Of a stretch of 64,000 bases of DNA, positions 33,579-42,468 are shown in pieces. The stretch spans positions 1 to 64,000 of the forward strand of contig NZ_JAQTOD010000004.1 in the NCBI RefSeq assembly GCF_028713515.1. The letters are read 5' to 3'. Each line of letters starts with the position of its first letter. The first letter of the stretch is position 1. The DNA is from Sulfurimonas sp. GTDB lineage: Bacteria > Campylobacterota > Campylobacteria > Campylobacterales > Sulfurimonadaceae. Under the pieces are notes generated by a model that worked only from the letters and a program-made list of their open reading frames with translations, was not told the DNA's origin and made no database searches. A program made the translations under genes and the position numbers.

Positions 33579-34973
33579 TTATCTTGTTAAGAAGAATAAA
33601 AATTTATCATCATTGAATGACAAATCTACCTGAACGCCTTTTTTATTCTCAATAACTTCAAGTAAACTATCTATGTTGCCGTAAGTTCTAGGGAGTGTAA
33701 TATTTACATTTATGTTTTCATCTGCAAGTAGAGTTTTTATCTTTCCGCCCACAATATTTACTAGTTCCGCTAATGTATCTAGTATTAACTCAATATCATC
33801 AGTCTGCTCACCAATAAGAAGTTCACAAGCTTTTTTGGCAATAATTATTGGAAAAACCAATATAACCATACCATCAAGATCTCCATAATATCCAATAGAG
33901 CTAGCTATTTTATCTTTTTTGTCATCAATAAAAATATTATCTATTTTAACACCATTTTTGATAGCTTTTGCATTAGTCATCATCTCTATTGTTCCAACAG
34001 TGGCGCTTATAAAGCTAGGGAGCTCTGTCACTGTTTGCTTGTTTATTGTTCTCTTGTTTTTAATATTTGAAGCACTACTTGCTCCTAGCTCTTTTAACAA
34101 CTCTTTGTTTTGAAGAATATCATCCATCTGTTCATAAAAAATAATACCTGAATCTTCAAGCGTCTCTTTAAATGATTCTGGAGTTTTATTAAATGACATA
34201 CCAACGATAGATATTGTCGCATTATATTCAGCTGCCGAGCTTGCTAGTTTAGAGAAAAAGTTAAGAGCATGGACATTCATGCTTATAGTTTTATAGGCGT
34301 CAAATATAAACAGTCTAAAGCCAACATTGAGTGAGTTTTTATGATATTCAATATTAAATTTATCATTAATTTCTGCATCTAGAAATTGTGATACTGTGTA
34401 GATTATTGCATTTCCTGCCACTCTTGTCGCAATTTTTTGCCCCATATGTCCTAGGTAAGTTAAGTCAATTATATAATCATAAAGCTCTTTTTTGCTGGCT
34501 TTGTCATTAAACTCTTCCTCTGTCTGTGCAACTATTGGGTTGTATCCACCATCATGAAGGTCTATCGCCATAGCTGTCCTTTGAGATTTATCAGGGCTAT
34601 AAAGTAGAACTGTTTTGTCTGTTTCTTTAAAACCGGATGAAAACAGTGATGCAATATCAGAAGTTTTATATAAAGAAAAATCAATTTGATCCCCAAAAAA
34701 CTTTCTTATTGCATCATATTTTATTGCATCGTAGTCGCAAAATCCAACAATTGAATGATTTTTTTTACGAACTGCATGAAACAGTTTTGTAAAAGCATCT
34801 AGACCATTTTTGTTGAAAAATATTACTTTCTTGAGAGAAACTAAAATCATATCTGCTTTTAAGTTTATAGCTGATTCAATGTCGTCTATACTTAGAAGCT
34901 CGCTTGTGTTGTTTCCATCTAAAAAGCCTTGTGGTGTAAAGACAGCCACTCCTTTTTTTAATACTGCTTTCAT
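33579..34973 (-). CDS. CheX-like phosphatase protein with STAS/REC-like front
   Basis: The 464-residue protein ends in a CheX/CheC-type domain (about 310-464): SFISATVGTIEMMT at its start, and the D-x3-E-x2-N phosphatase motif in DTLAELVNIVGG followed by a conserved Pro in TLPRTYG. The front (1-110) looks like a STAS domain (AVFTPQGFLDGNN..ILVSLKKVIFFNKNGLDAF), and 125-215 like a degenerate receiver (VLLYSPDKSQRTAMAIDLHDGGYNPIVAQ) without a clear Asp. Such mosaic CheX proteins dephosphorylate response regulators of taxis or related signalling. It overlaps the HDOD gene by 4 bases. Confidence 0.75.
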   Translation of the reverse strand: MKAVLKKGVAVFTPQGFLDGNNTSELLSIDDIESAINLKADMILVSLKKVIFFNKNGLDAFTKLFHAVRKKNHSIVGFCDYDAIKYDAIRKFFGDQIDFSLYKTSDIASLFSSGFKETDKTVLLYSPDKSQRTAMAIDLHDGGYNPIVAQTEEEFNDKASKKELYDYIIDLTYLGHMGQKIATRVAGNAIIYTVSQFLDAEINDKFNIEYHKNSLNVGFRLFIFDAYKTISMNVHALNFFSKLASSAAEYNATISIVGMSFNKTPESFKETLEDSGIIFYEQMDDILQNKELLKELGASSASNIKNKRTINKQTVTELPSFISATVGTIEMMTNAKAIKNGVKIDNIFIDDKKDKIASSIGYYGDLDGMVILVFPIIIAKKACELLIGEQTDDIELILDTLAELVNIVGGKIKTLLADENINVNITLPRTYGNIDSLLEVIENKKGVQVDLSFNDDKFLFFLTR

Positions 34974-35767
34974 GAAATTTCCATAACTTCAGCAAACTCA
35001 CTGTAAATATCAGCTACAAAATCTATTTGAAAATCAATAAAATCATTAAGCCTGGCCTCTATAAATATTGGTTTTGATAGTTCATAAAAAAGTAACAGAT
35101 GCATCCATTTTCCTAAGGTATCAATCTCTTTGTTGCCTGATTGTTTGGTGCCAGATGAAGATTGAATAACTTTATAGATTACCTCATTCATCTCCCATTT
35201 TTTTGCTATCTCTTCGCAGATATCAAACAAAGAGACCCCACAAAGACGACTTAAAATTGTATTAAAATCTATTGCTTTTGTCTCTCTTAGAAGCTTTACA
35301 TCATCTAGATGCTCAAAAAAAAGAGCTTCTGTTATGATTATACTTGATGGTAGAAGAGTTATTGCGTTATACATCTCTTTATCGGATATATTTAGATATT
35401 TTAGGATTTTTTCCCAATTTTTAGATAAATCTGCTTGTAGTTCATAAAAAGTTTTTTTATTTAGCTTAAAAAGGACCCACTTATCTGGACTAAGCAGGGA
35501 TATCATGTAGTTATAGACGGTTTGCTTGGTTAGTGATAATCCAAGAATAGCAAATATTTGTGAAAGATCATTTACCTCATTTGTAAAGCCATAAATTGGC
35601 TTATTTACTATATTTTTAAGATATGTTCTAAGAGCCATATCTTCTCCAGCAACTTTTGCTGCCTTAGTTAATTCGCCTTGATTCACAAGCAAAAGCGTCT
35701 CTTTAATGATTTTCGGCGAAGGAGGAATTTTTTCTATAAAAGAATCTATTTTATTTTTTGTTATCAT
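34970..35767 (-). CDS. HDOD domain signalling protein
   Basis: The 265-residue protein has the helical HDOD pattern (IDSFIEKIPPSPKIIKETLLLVN, LKNIVNKPIYGFTNEVNDLSQIFAILGLSLTKQTVYNYMISLL, then VLFKL...FYELQADLSKNWEKIL), which resembles HD-type phosphohydrolases without the metal residues. HDOD proteins are regulators near chemotaxis and c-di-GMP genes. It is translated together with the CheX-like protein (4-base overlap), which supports a joint role in signalling. Confidence 0.7.
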   Translation of the reverse strand: MITKNKIDSFIEKIPPSPKIIKETLLLVNQGELTKAAKVAGEDMALRTYLKNIVNKPIYGFTNEVNDLSQIFAILGLSLTKQTVYNYMISLLSPDKWVLFKLNKKTFYELQADLSKNWEKILKYLNISDKEMYNAITLLPSSIIITEALFFEHLDDVKLLRETKAIDFNTILSRLCGVSLFDICEEIAKKWEMNEVIYKVIQSSSGTKQSGNKEIDTLGKWMHLLLFYELSKPIFIEARLNDFIDFQIDFVADIYSEFAEVMEIS

Positions 35768-35895
35768 AGGCTCAACATATGTTAAATTTTATGCATTTTA
35801 ACTACATAATAATAAGATATATATAAAGATATAACATTCATAAAATAATATAGATTCAAATAAAGCCCTTAAGCAGAAGTTTTGTTTGAAGCTGA

Positions 35896-35901
35896 TACAA
35901 T
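35896..35901 (+). promoter_or_regulatory. Candidate -10 of rpmB
   Basis: TACAAT in a GATACAAT context, 34 bases before the rpmB start. No better box is near. Confidence 0.4.
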
Positions 35902-35935
35902 TCGCAACTTTAAAACCTAACATAAGGAACCCAAC

Positions 35936-36124
35936 ATGGCAAGAAAATGTGCTATAAGCGGCAAAGGCCCAATGAGCGGGAACAATGTTTCTCACGCAAA
36001 AAATAGAACAAAGCGTCGTTTTTTACTAAATCTTAGAACACTTCGTATTACTTTAGATGACGGCACTACTCAAAAAATTAAAATTTCTGCAAGAGAGTTG
36101 CGTACACTTAAGAAAAATTCTTAG
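35936..36124 (+). CDS. rpmB: Ribosomal protein L28
   Basis: A 62-residue protein with [20 protein letters not shown] (zinc-less type start) and [17 protein letters not shown]28 belongs to the 50S subunit. Good ribosome binding site AAGGA; TACAAT at 35896-35901 is a likely -10. A strong terminator follows. Confidence 0.97.
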   Translation: MARKCAISGKGPMSGNNVSHAKNRTKRRFLLNLRTLRITLDDGTTQKIKISARELRTLKKNS

Positions 36125-36132
36125 TTGTAGCT

Positions 36133-36170
36133 ATTCTTAACTCTCATAGAAGAGTTAAGAATTTTTATTT
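36133..36170 (+). terminator. Rho-independent terminator of rpmB
   Basis: ATTCTTAACTCT (36133-36144) pairs exactly with AGAGTTAAGAAT (36151-36162) across a 6-base loop and is followed by TTTTATTTTT. Confidence 0.85.
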
Positions 36171-36324
36171 TTAGAGATATTCAGATATACCACAAAGCTT
36201 CTTTTTGAAGCTTACTTCCTACAACAATCATTTACATATCTTTTCTTTACTACTCTAAATATCTATAATTGAAAATATTATGTGATAATATCAAATTAAT
36301 AAAATATGGTTAAGGAGTTTTGAT

Positions 36325-37503
36325 TTGTATAATATAACTTATATGCGAGGCGGGGTTTGTGAGAGTAATGGTTTTTTTGCTGATGGCGTGAGTGCTGGAC
36401 TCAAAAGAGACAATGCAAAAGATATGGCATTTATATATAGTGATGTTTTGTGTGAGGTCGCTTCTGTTTTTACAACAAATAAGATGTGTGCAGCCCCGAT
36501 AAGACACTTTTTGTCTATGGGAGAGTTTAAGAGTAATTTTTTGTTAATCAACTCTAAAAATGCAAATGCAATGACTGGAAAATCTGGCATAGATGATATA
36601 AGAGAGGTTCTTGCAACTCTTGATAAGAGTGTTATAAATCCCATTATGAGTTCAACTGGAGTAATCGGTGTTAGACTTCCAAAAGAGAAAATCATGGAAG
36701 GTATGAAGCTTTTTGATTTCTCTAAAAAAGATTCACAGAGTGCTTCAAAAGCCATAATGACAACCGATAGTTTTGCAAAAGAGATAGCTTTTAGCGTTAA
36801 GCTTGATGATGGCAACAGTTTTAACATAGGTGCAATAGCAAAAGGCGCTGGTATGATAAATCCAGCAATGGCTACTATGCTCTGCTTCATAACTACTGAT
36901 GCCAAAGTTTCAAAAAATGAGATGCAAGAGATTTTAGATGAGACAATAAAAACAACATTTAACGCCATTAGCGTGGATGGAGACACTTCAACGAATGATA
37001 CAGTTTTGCTTTTAGCTAATGGAAAAAGTGGAGCATATGACAAAGAGGCATTTAGAGAAGTGTTATTTAAAATAATGCACTTTTTAGCGCTTGAGATGGT
37101 TAGGGACGGCGAGGGTGCCACAAAACTTGTTACCTATAAAGTAAGTGGCGCAAAAGATGATAAAGATGCTGAGATTGTAGCAAAAGCGCTCTCTGACTCA
37201 CTTCTTGTAAAAACTGCACTCTTTGGAGAGGATCCAAATTGGGGAAGAATAGCTTCAACAGTTGGCGCTAGCGGGGTAGAGTGCAGTGAAGAGAGTTTGA
37301 AAATTTCGTTTGATAATCTGTGTGTTTATGATAGAGGTGAACTATTTTTTGATGCAGAGATGGAGAAAAAATGTGCCGTTGTGATGCAGCATCAAAAATT
37401 TACAATCTCTTGTGATTTAGGTATTGGAGATGGAAATTTTAAGGCGTATGGATGCGATCTGGGTCATGACTATGTAAAGATAAATGCTGATTATAGAAGT
37501 TAA
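36325..37503 (+). CDS. argJ: Bifunctional glutamate N-acetyltransferase ArgJ
   Basis: ArgJ moves acetyl from N-acetylornithine to glutamate, recycling the acetyl group in arginine synthesis. The precursor cleaves itself at [15 protein letters not shown]: the Thr of MATML becomes the N-terminal nucleophile of the beta chain (about 185). Other blocks: [41 protein letters not shown] and [11 protein letters not shown] at 36325 with AAGGAG 7 bases ahead; 392 residues, the usual length. Confidence 0.94.
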   Translation: MYNITYMRGGVCESNGFFADGVSAGLKRDNAKDMAFIYSDVLCEVASVFTTNKMCAAPIRHFLSMGEFKSNFLLINSKNANAMTGKSGIDDIREVLATLDKSVINPIMSSTGVIGVRLPKEKIMEGMKLFDFSKKDSQSASKAIMTTDSFAKEIAFSVKLDDGNSFNIGAIAKGAGMINPAMATMLCFITTDAKVSKNEMQEILDETIKTTFNAISVDGDTSTNDTVLLLANGKSGAYDKEAFREVLFKIMHFLALEMVRDGEGATKLVTYKVSGAKDDKDAEIVAKALSDSLLVKTALFGEDPNWGRIASTVGASGVECSEESLKISFDNLCVYDRGELFFDAEMEKKCAVVMQHQKFTISCDLGIGDGNFKAYGCDLGHDYVKINADYRS

Positions 37504-37541
37504 ATTTAAAGGGATTTCTCCCTCTAGATTTATTTTTGACA

Positions 37542-38153
37542 TCAGCTTAATTTAGGCAGATGCCACTCTCTTTTGTATGCGGTCAGTCTAAGAAGTATGC
37601 TAAAAATCCCAACTGTCAAAATGCTAAACTCATTTACAAAATCAAAAAAATCTAAAACTCCAAACGCTGTGGCAATTATGATGGCAATAGAGCCGTAAAA
37701 ATCAGTCGTTAATACTGTTGGAATCTCATTTATCATAACATCTCTCGTTACTCCGCCACCAACTGCAGTTATAAAGCTAATGGTAACAATTCCAAAAAAA
37801 TTATACTCTGCATGAATAGCCAAAAGAGCACCTGTTATGCTAAAAGCCACTAAACCGATTGTATCACTTAGTACAAAAATCCATTTTCTCTCAATCGACT
37901 CTCTTTCGTAGAGTTTGAGTATATAGAAGATTAGCATCGTTAAAAATAGCGTTAGTGCTGGATATAGTGATTTAAAAGCAAAAGGAGTTGTGCTTAGTAT
38001 GGCATCTCTGATGACTCCGCCCCCAAGCGCAGTTAAGGAAGAGGCTATTAAGATTCCTAAAATATCCAAGTTCTTTCTCATGGCAACAATAAAGCCACTG
38101 ATAGTAAATGCAATTATTCCAATAATGTCTGCAAAGAAAAAATAGTTAGACAT
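37542..38153 (-). CDS. Trimeric intracellular cation channel (TRIC)-type membrane protein
   Basis: The 203-residue membrane protein has about seven segments in two similar halves, each with a GGGV.RD motif (LTALGGGVIRDAIL and ITAVGGGVTRDVMI). This duplication is the mark of the UPF0126/YadS TRIC family, which form ion channels in bacteria. The physiological ion is not established. It is followed by a gamma-carbonic-anhydrase-like gene 3 bases upstream in the same operon. Confidence 0.88.
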   Translation of the reverse strand: MSNYFFFADIIGIIAFTISGFIVAMRKNLDILGILIASSLTALGGGVIRDAILSTTPFAFKSLYPALTLFLTMLIFYILKLYERESIERKWIFVLSDTIGLVAFSITGALLAIHAEYNFFGIVTISFITAVGGGVTRDVMINEIPTVLTTDFYGSIAIIIATAFGVLDFFDFVNEFSILTVGIFSILLRLTAYKREWHLPKLS

Positions 38154-38156
38154 CGT

Positions 38157-38681
38157 TTATTGGTAGTGAGATTTAAACTCTACATATCTTGATGCAGAAG
38201 CATAAAGCTCTTTAACTTCAGCGTCTGTTAGCTCTCTAACTACTTTGGCTGGACTTCCCATTATGAGTGAACGAGGAGGAAAGATTTTATTTTTTGTAAC
38301 AAGAGCGTCTGCGCCAACAATAGACTCTTTTCCAATAACTGCGCCATCAAGGATTGTGGCACTCATTCCGATTAAGCAAGCGTCTTCGATTGTGCATCCA
38401 TGAAGCATTACACGATGCCCAACTGTTACATCGTTGCCTATTATTGTTGGGTGACCATCACTTTTGTCATCTTTTTTGTGATGCGTGACATGAACCATGC
38501 TTAAATCTTGTATGCTTACTCTATCTCCGATTTTTATGTAGTGAACATCGCCTCTAACAACTGTTCCAAACCATATTGAGCAATCAACGCCGCATGTAAC
38601 ATCGCCTATAACATCAGCAGAAGGCGCAATCCAGCTACCTTCTCCTATCTTTGGTTCCATGTTTTTAAAGTTGTATATCAT
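38157..38681 (-). CDS. Gamma-carbonic-anhydrase-like hexapeptide protein
   Basis: The 174-residue protein is a left-handed beta-helix with hexapeptide repeats (VIGDVTCGVDCSIWFGTVVRGDVHYIKIGDRVSI) and three metal-site His in SMVHVTHHK and GHRVMLHGC. It resembles YrdA/CaiE-type gamma carbonic anhydrases. Catalysis of CO2 hydration is not certain for this branch. It overlaps the ppk end by 4 bases. Confidence 0.88.
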   Translation of the reverse strand: MIYNFKNMEPKIGEGSWIAPSADVIGDVTCGVDCSIWFGTVVRGDVHYIKIGDRVSIQDLSMVHVTHHKKDDKSDGHPTIIGNDVTVGHRVMLHGCTIEDACLIGMSATILDGAVIGKESIVGADALVTKNKIFPPRSLIMGSPAKVVRELTDAEVKELYASASRYVEFKSHYQ

Positions 38682-40783
38682 AATATTTCATCCTCTATAA
38701 ATAGTTTAGAAGCAAGTTGCAAGATTGTGTTTGGGCTCTCTTTTTTTGTTGCTTTTACGATTTTATTTACAGAATCCTCTAGTAGTTTATGATTATTTAC
38801 AATTTTATTAGAGCTACTGCTGACCTTTTCATAAGAACCATCACTTTGAAGTTCATGAGCGAGTGAGTTATCGGCACATTGAAGCTTTAGAATCTGTATA
38901 ATTTTCTCTCTTGCATTTATATCTTTGATGGCGGTTAGTAGTTCTATGCGTCTTGTTAAATTTCTAGGCATCCAATCAGCGCTTGAGATATAGACCTGAG
39001 TTTCATCATTTTTAAAATAGAATGCTCTTGCATGCTCTAGGTATTTTCCAAGTATCGAAATAACTCTAATATTTTCGCTAACACCCTCAATCCCTGGTTT
39101 TAAACAACAAACACCGCGGACAATCAGATCTATCTTGACGCCAGCCTGACTTGCTTTATAGAGTGCGCGAATAACATCCTCATCAACAAGTGCATTTAGT
39201 TTTACAATTATTTTTCCAGAATCTGCATATTTTGTTTCATTGTTAATAAGAGATAGTATTTTTGGTTTGATTTGAGCTGGCGACATATATAGCTCATTTA
39301 AGCTACCTTTCTTGCTGAAGCCAGTTAGGAAGTGAAAAAATCTTGTCAAATCATTTGTTATCTCATCTTTTGATGTTAGATAGCTCATGTCAGTATATAT
39401 TCTTGCTGTTGCAGGGTTGTAATTGCCTGTCCCTATATGTGCATACTGTTTCAGTTTCCCATTTTTTCTTTTTGTTATAAGTGTGGCTTTTGCGTGAACT
39501 TTAAACCCTCTGATACCGTAGATTACATGCGCTCCTGCTTTTTCTAATGCTTTTGCCCAAATAAGATTGTTCTCTTCATCAAATCTTGCTTTTAGTTCAA
39601 CCATAACGGTAACTTGTTTTCCAGATTCACTAGCACTCATGAGTGATTGAACTATTGGTGAATTTGTTCCTGAGCGATAAAGTGTCATTTTGATTGAGAC
39701 AACATCTGGATCTTTTGCTGCACTTTGGATAAGTTGTACTACAGGATCAAAGCTCTCGTATGGGTGATAGAGTAAGATATCTTCTTTTTCTAAAATCTTA
39801 AATATATTTTCACTACTACTAAGCGGAGGTAGAGTTTTTGGCTGAAAAGGCTCTATTAGTAAGTTCTGGAAATTTTTGTTTGATACTATCTGCCATAGGC
39901 TTGAGAGATTTAAAAATGTATGAAATCTAAAAATATCATCCTTGTAAATGTTCGCATGACGATTGAAGAAGTTAATAAGCTCTTCGTCTCCATCAGTCTG
40001 AACCTCAAGCCTAACCATTGCTCCTTTTCTACGAAGCTTTAAACCCTCTTCAAGAATCTCCATAAAATCATCAGCCTCTTCCTCTTCTATCGCTATATCT
40101 GCATTTCTAGTTACTCTAAAAGTTGCATATTTTATGAGCGTATATCCAGGAAAAAGCTCCTCAACATGCTCTGAAATAACGCTCTCTATTGGGATGTAAG
40201 TGTTATTATCAAGTTCAACAAATCTTTGAAGAACTCTAGGTACACGGATGATTCCAGATCTCTCAATCATTGGATTGTCGCTATCTTTGAGTTTTACGAT
40301 TAGTCCAAAACTTAGATTATTTAAGTGTGGAAAAGGGTGCGTCGCGTCTATTGCTATAGGAATTATTACTGGATAAATCTGCTCTTTAAAAAATCTACTA
40401 AGATGCTCTTTTTGACTTTTGCTCACTTGATTGTAGTATTTAACGCTTATTCCATGAGGTTCTAGTTTTTTTAAGATATTATCTATACAGCTCTCAACAA
40501 TATCTTGCTCATCATGGATATATTTTCTAATCTCTCTTAGTTGCTCTAGAGGTGTTAGTTTGTCCGCGCTTGATTCTATGATTCCAGCAGTAAATAGCTT
40601 TTTAAGCCCTGCCATACGAATCATATAAAACTCATCTAGGTTTGTCCCATAGATAGCAAGAAATTTTAATCTCTCTAAAAGCGGCAACGATTCATCTTGT
40701 GCTTGTTTTAAAACTCTTGTGTTAAATTGAACCCACGCAAGCTCACGATTGTTGTATAGACTTGGATTTCTTAGATTTAGCAT
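38678..40783 (-). CDS. ppk: Polyphosphate kinase 1
   Basis: PPK1 makes polyphosphate from ATP reversibly. At 701 residues it has the family size, with NRELAWVQFNTRVLKQAQD at the N-terminus, an SIKMTLYRSGTNSPIV block, and the autophosphorylated His in KVHAKATLITKR (about 433). A second histidine-containing block, EHARAFYFKNDETQVYISSADWM, is near the C-terminus. Important for stress survival in related bacteria. It reads on to the gamma-CA-like and TRIC genes. Confidence 0.96.
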   Translation of the reverse strand: MLNLRNPSLYNNRELAWVQFNTRVLKQAQDESLPLLERLKFLAIYGTNLDEFYMIRMAGLKKLFTAGIIESSADKLTPLEQLREIRKYIHDEQDIVESCIDNILKKLEPHGISVKYYNQVSKSQKEHLSRFFKEQIYPVIIPIAIDATHPFPHLNNLSFGLIVKLKDSDNPMIERSGIIRVPRVLQRFVELDNNTYIPIESVISEHVEELFPGYTLIKYATFRVTRNADIAIEEEEADDFMEILEEGLKLRRKGAMVRLEVQTDGDEELINFFNRHANIYKDDIFRFHTFLNLSSLWQIVSNKNFQNLLIEPFQPKTLPPLSSSENIFKILEKEDILLYHPYESFDPVVQLIQSAAKDPDVVSIKMTLYRSGTNSPIVQSLMSASESGKQVTVMVELKARFDEENNLIWAKALEKAGAHVIYGIRGFKVHAKATLITKRKNGKLKQYAHIGTGNYNPATARIYTDMSYLTSKDEITNDLTRFFHFLTGFSKKGSLNELYMSPAQIKPKILSLINNETKYADSGKIIVKLNALVDEDVIRALYKASQAGVKIDLIVRGVCCLKPGIEGVSENIRVISILGKYLEHARAFYFKNDETQVYISSADWMPRNLTRRIELLTAIKDINAREKIIQILKLQCADNSLAHELQSDGSYEKVSSSSNKIVNNHKLLEDSVNKIVKATKKESPNTILQLASKLFIEDEIL

Positions 40784-40856
40784 TATTAAAAATTCCCATA
40801 AATATTTAGTTTATTATTGTATCAAATTAAGATTATATTATACCAAACTAGATTAA

Positions 40857-42095
40857 CTACTTCACTATGCCTGTTCCTCGGTAATTTGCAGAATGGTAGA
40901 TTGTTACACCATTTTTTCTTGCATGGTATTTCATTAGTAGGTTTTGAAGGGTTGGTTCAATAGAGGGTGCAAACCATGCATTATTGCTTGATGCGATTAC
41001 AAAATCAACATCGCCATAGTATATCTCTTTAGTTGTTGCTTCATAACAAATTGCGTTTCTGAATTTTACGCCATTTATGAGAAAATCAGTTGGTTTAGTT
41101 GCAGTTTTAAAGTCAGATGCTCCAGCGAAAAAGAAATCATTTACAAACTTTTTTGCAAATGAGGGAAGTGGGATATACTCTCCAAAAGGCACTAAAATCA
41201 TCTTCTTTGCAATCTCATATTTTCCATCTTTAAACATATATGCAACATTGTAGTGGACGCCATTTTCATTAAGCAGAGCGCCTGCGATAATTGTTATCTC
41301 ATAAGAACGAAGAGATAATTCATCTATTAGAGTTTGATCTTCATTTAAAAAAAGAGGAAAAACTGATTCTGGAAAAACAACTACTTCATAACCATTTTTT
41401 GCCGCACTGTCAATCTCGTTAAATATCATAAATATTGTCTGCGTAAGCGTGTCTCTGCTCCATTTCATATCTTGCTTTATGTCGGTTGCCACTAATTTAA
41501 TTTTTAGTGGAGCATCCTTTTGTGTTGGTTGATTAAAGTTAAATGCCAAAAATATAAGCAGAAGTGGAGTGTACTTGTATGATTTTTTTACATAGTTAGT
41601 AAGAGAGAGAGAGAATAAAACAATTATAAGTTGATACTTAAAAAGCCCAATATAGCTATCCACGAAGATAAGTTGAATTTGTAGCCAATTCCACTCCATG
41701 GGTTCAAAAAAACTTAAAGCAAATAGTAAAACCGCTCTTATGGCTACGCTGTTTGTGAGTGCTAAAACTCCAAAAAAGAGCATATAGATAATTGCAAAAG
41801 CAAGAGTGATGATTGGCGCCATATAGCCAACGCCATTATATTTGAAACTGTATCCAATCCAGTAAAACCATAAAATACCTATGAAAAATCCAGCAACTAA
41901 AATCGCTCTTTTTGGAAGATACAAAAGCAGTGCCAAAGAGAGTAGAGCGGAGATAGTGTTTATTAATTTTATGCTTGTTGCATAATGCTCAAAGTAGATG
42001 AATGAGCTAAAAAGAAGAGCCGTTAAAATCCCGAAAGTTAAATCAAAGAGTAGATGATTTTGAGAATTTCTTATGTCTTGAAGTTTTTGAATCAT
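40857..42095 (-). CDS. lnt: Apolipoprotein N-acyltransferase (Lnt)
   Basis: Lnt adds the third acyl chain to lipoproteins in the inner membrane. The N-terminal 200 residues hold about 6 membrane segments, and the rest is a nitrilase-type domain in the periplasm. Glu in VVFPESVFP, Lys in AKKMILVPFGEYIPL and Cys in FRNAICYEATTKEI make up the catalytic triad. It is shorter (412 residues) than the E. coli enzyme, as in other Campylobacterota. Divergent from yajC. Confidence 0.92.
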   Translation of the reverse strand: MIQKLQDIRNSQNHLLFDLTFGILTALLFSSFIYFEHYATSIKLINTISALLSLALLLYLPKRAILVAGFFIGILWFYWIGYSFKYNGVGYMAPIITLAFAIIYMLFFGVLALTNSVAIRAVLLFALSFFEPMEWNWLQIQLIFVDSYIGLFKYQLIIVLFSLSLTNYVKKSYKYTPLLLIFLAFNFNQPTQKDAPLKIKLVATDIKQDMKWSRDTLTQTIFMIFNEIDSAAKNGYEVVVFPESVFPLFLNEDQTLIDELSLRSYEITIIAGALLNENGVHYNVAYMFKDGKYEIAKKMILVPFGEYIPLPSFAKKFVNDFFFAGASDFKTATKPTDFLINGVKFRNAICYEATTKEIYYGDVDFVIASSNNAWFAPSIEPTLQNLLMKYHARKNGVTIYHSANYRGTGIVK

Positions 42096-42163
42096 AATTT
42101 TGTTGCCCTATTTTTTGGTTTGAGATTATATCACTCTTCAATCTGCTATTAATATATTTTTTG

Positions 42164-42169
42164 TATAAT
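42164..42169 (+). promoter_or_regulatory. -10 box of the yajC-secD-secF operon
   Basis: TATAAT in TTTGTATAATTGCCG, 33 bases ahead of the yajC start; it lies in the 106-base gap between the divergent lnt and yajC genes. Confidence 0.6.
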
Positions 42170-42201
42170 TGCCGCAATTTATTCAAAGGAAACCGCCTCG
42201 C

Positions 42202-42468
42202 ATGGAAATTTTAAAATCACTACTACCGTTTGTTATACTAATCATAATTATGTACTTTTTGGTTTTTCGCCCACAGCAGCAAGAGACAAAAAAAAGAAAA
42301 GAGATGATTGACTCGCTTAAAAAAGGTGATAAAATTATAACTGCTGGCGGTCTTATCGTGGATGTTTACAAGGTGGAAGAGAAATATCTGAGTGTAAAAA
42401 TAAATGAAGATACTATAGTAAAATTAACCAAAGAGGCGGTTGCTAGAAAGTACGAAAATGAAATTTAG
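42202..42468 (+). CDS. yajC: Preprotein translocase subunit YajC
   Basis: This 88-residue protein has one membrane segment (FVILIIIMYFLVF) followed by RPQQQETKKRKEM and a small cytoplasmic domain (SLKKGDKIITAGGLIVDV), the hallmark of YajC, an accessory of SecDF. The ATG at 42202 is used; the TTG at 42169 overlaps the -10 box. Its last codons overlap the secD start. Confidence 0.95.
   Translation: MEILKSLLPFVILIIIMYFLVFRPQQQETKKRKEMIDSLKKGDKIITAGGLIVDVYKVEEKYLSVKINEDTIVKLTKEAVARKYENEI

Noticed and set aside
36339-37121. Long minus-strand frame of 260 codons
   Set aside because: It is the antisense shadow of argJ, whose motifs are complete.
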